Shown here piece by piece: positions 63,466-64,000 of a stretch of DNA of 64,000 nt. The position numbers and the translations under genes are program-made. Position 1 is the first letter of the stretch; each line of letters starts with the position of its first letter. This stretch comes from CAYMZZ01 sp046297935 (GTDB lineage: Bacteria; Bacteroidota; Bacteroidia; Chitinophagales; Chitinophagaceae): assembly GCA_046297935.1 (NCBI GenBank), contig JBKBHA010000015.1, forward strand, positions 1-64,000, given 5' to 3'. Under the pieces are notes generated by a model. It was not told the origin of the DNA, did no database searches, and was given only the letters and a program-made list of their open reading frames with translations.

Positions 63466-63903
63466 TCACTTTTTTAATTTGGAAAACGTTTGCCCCTTAA
63501 AGCTGGAAGGCTTCTCCATGTCCCGAATGGCAAAATTGATCGCCTCTTTTATAAGCGCCTCAACCGCCGGATTTTTCACATCGCTGAGCTGATGCACATC
63601 TATATGGCGAATCAGGTTGCCTGTACCGGTCAACAGCCTATTCGGATCCTCTAGCAGGGTGCCTTTGTTAAAGCCCAGATTCAAATGGCTTTTGTAAATC
63701 GGCAACATACAAAATGCATCCGACAGCTTGTCGGATATGGAGAATACCGCCGTCAGCGCGTGCGTGTGATAAAGCAGTTCGTTGCTATTGGGATACAACG
63801 TAAGAATATAAGCACGCAACTCGCCAAAAAGTTTGATCAGCCCCCTGTCTTTCAGATCAAGCAATGCCTGAAAATCGGGATGAATTGGTCTTAGCTGTTT
63901 CAT
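63466..63903 (-). CDS. DUF1801 domain protein (YdhG-like)
   Basis: 145 residues. Matches the small YdhG/DUF1801 family by its length and by the motif ELLYHTHALTAVFS followed by MLPIYKSHLNLGFNKGTLLEDPNRLLTGTGNLIRHI, which in other members reads Y-x-M-P-x-F then FYPH..G-x-G-K. Cytoplasmic, frataxin-like fold in related structures; function not known. Its ATG is directly preceded by a short-period array. Confidence 0.78.
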   Translation of the reverse strand: MKQLRPIHPDFQALLDLKDRGLIKLFGELRAYILTLYPNSNELLYHTHALTAVFSISDKLSDAFCMLPIYKSHLNLGFNKGTLLEDPNRLLTGTGNLIRHIDVHQLSDVKNPAVEALIKEAINFAIRDMEKPSSFKGQTFSKLKK

Positions 63904-63907
63904 GACT

Positions 63908-63960
63908 AGGATTTTAGGATTTTAGGGATTTAGGGTTTTTTGATTTTGGGATTTGGGGAT
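63908..63960 (-). repeat. CCTAAAATCC short-period array in the leader of the DUF1801 gene
   Basis: Read on the coding (minus) strand, about 53 bases of CCCAAAAT/CCTAAATC/CCTAAAAT units with no G, ending 4 bases before the ATG at 63903. The 40 bases after it to the window end hold nothing recognised. Confidence 0.8.
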
Positions 63961-64000
63961 TACTGCTTTGCGTGAACTACGCTTACTTCACTGATTTGGA

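Noticed and set aside
63908..63960. Telomere-like TTTAGGG repeats
   Set aside because: The units vary (TTTTAGGA, TTTAGGG, TTTTGGG), the tract is short and internal, and it belongs to the same class as the other leader arrays.

Overview
The window looks like the chromosome of a Bacteroidota bacterium, most like the Chitinophagaceae/Sphingobacteriia. The signs are: a SusC/SusD pair, promoters of the TTTG-N19-TAnnTTTG type, a DUF3276 (PUR-alpha-like) gene, zinc-free type B L31, YehU/LytTR two-component genes, OMP_b-brl_3 TonB-dependent receptors, many lipoproteins, and start regions without clear Shine-Dalgarno sequences. Fifty-three protein genes, one gene remnant and no RNA genes were recognised. 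At least five genes can only start at TTG.

Layout. 1-1311: palindromic repeats and a GAF sensor-kinase-like gene. 1532-6361: a Usp protein, an arginine-deiminase-like and a CtlX-like guanidino hydrolase, a DUF1684 lipid-anchored or secreted protein, and an RmlD-like reductase. 6427-11501: prolyl oligopeptidase, pfkA and pyk. 11557-23824: a divergent sugar-oxidation cluster with a DUF1080 (3-keto-glycoside hydrolase) lipoprotein, cytochrome c, two to three TIM-barrel isomerases, a Gfo/Idh oxidoreductase, two permeases, two tandem GMC dehydrogenases with a Cys-X5-Cys-X3-Cys cluster and a gluconate-2-dehydrogenase subunit-3 protein. 23821-27640: a small polysaccharide island (Gtf3-like transferase, flippase, second transferase). 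27604-31342: tpiA, a GlmU-like protein, L31 and YajQ. 31524-36305: a TonB-dependent outer membrane protein and a LytS/LytTR pair. 36417-42130: threonine aldolase, pgi, a small secreted Pro-rich protein, DUF3276 and an ABC exporter. 42276-55892: a sialic acid utilisation locus. 55956-63903: M28 peptidase, an outer-membrane-factor remnant, mlaDFE, a serine hydrolase, a VOC protein, a TlpA-like protein and a DUF1801 protein.

The best-supported system is the sialic acid locus: an FCD-type GntR regulator between a leftward transporter/Kelch mutarotase unit and a rightward SusC-SusD-sialidase-PKD/LamG-sialidase-lyase unit. Two promoters carry the same arrangement, TACATTTG plus one base plus a 13-bp palindrome, and a third site of the same TWTGT-N3-ACAWA form lies just upstream of the regulator gene. 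Together they predict a small autoregulated sialate regulon. The second is the 3-keto-sugar cluster, where periplasmic oxidation of sugars to 3-keto forms would feed DUF1080 cleavage, uptake and isomerisation.

The intergenic DNA is rich in short-period, strand-asymmetric arrays. Four of them end at or within about 15 bases of a start codon and are nearly G-free on the coding strand. There are also several perfect palindromes and one 142-bp inverted-repeat element whose arms differ by one 12-bp unit.
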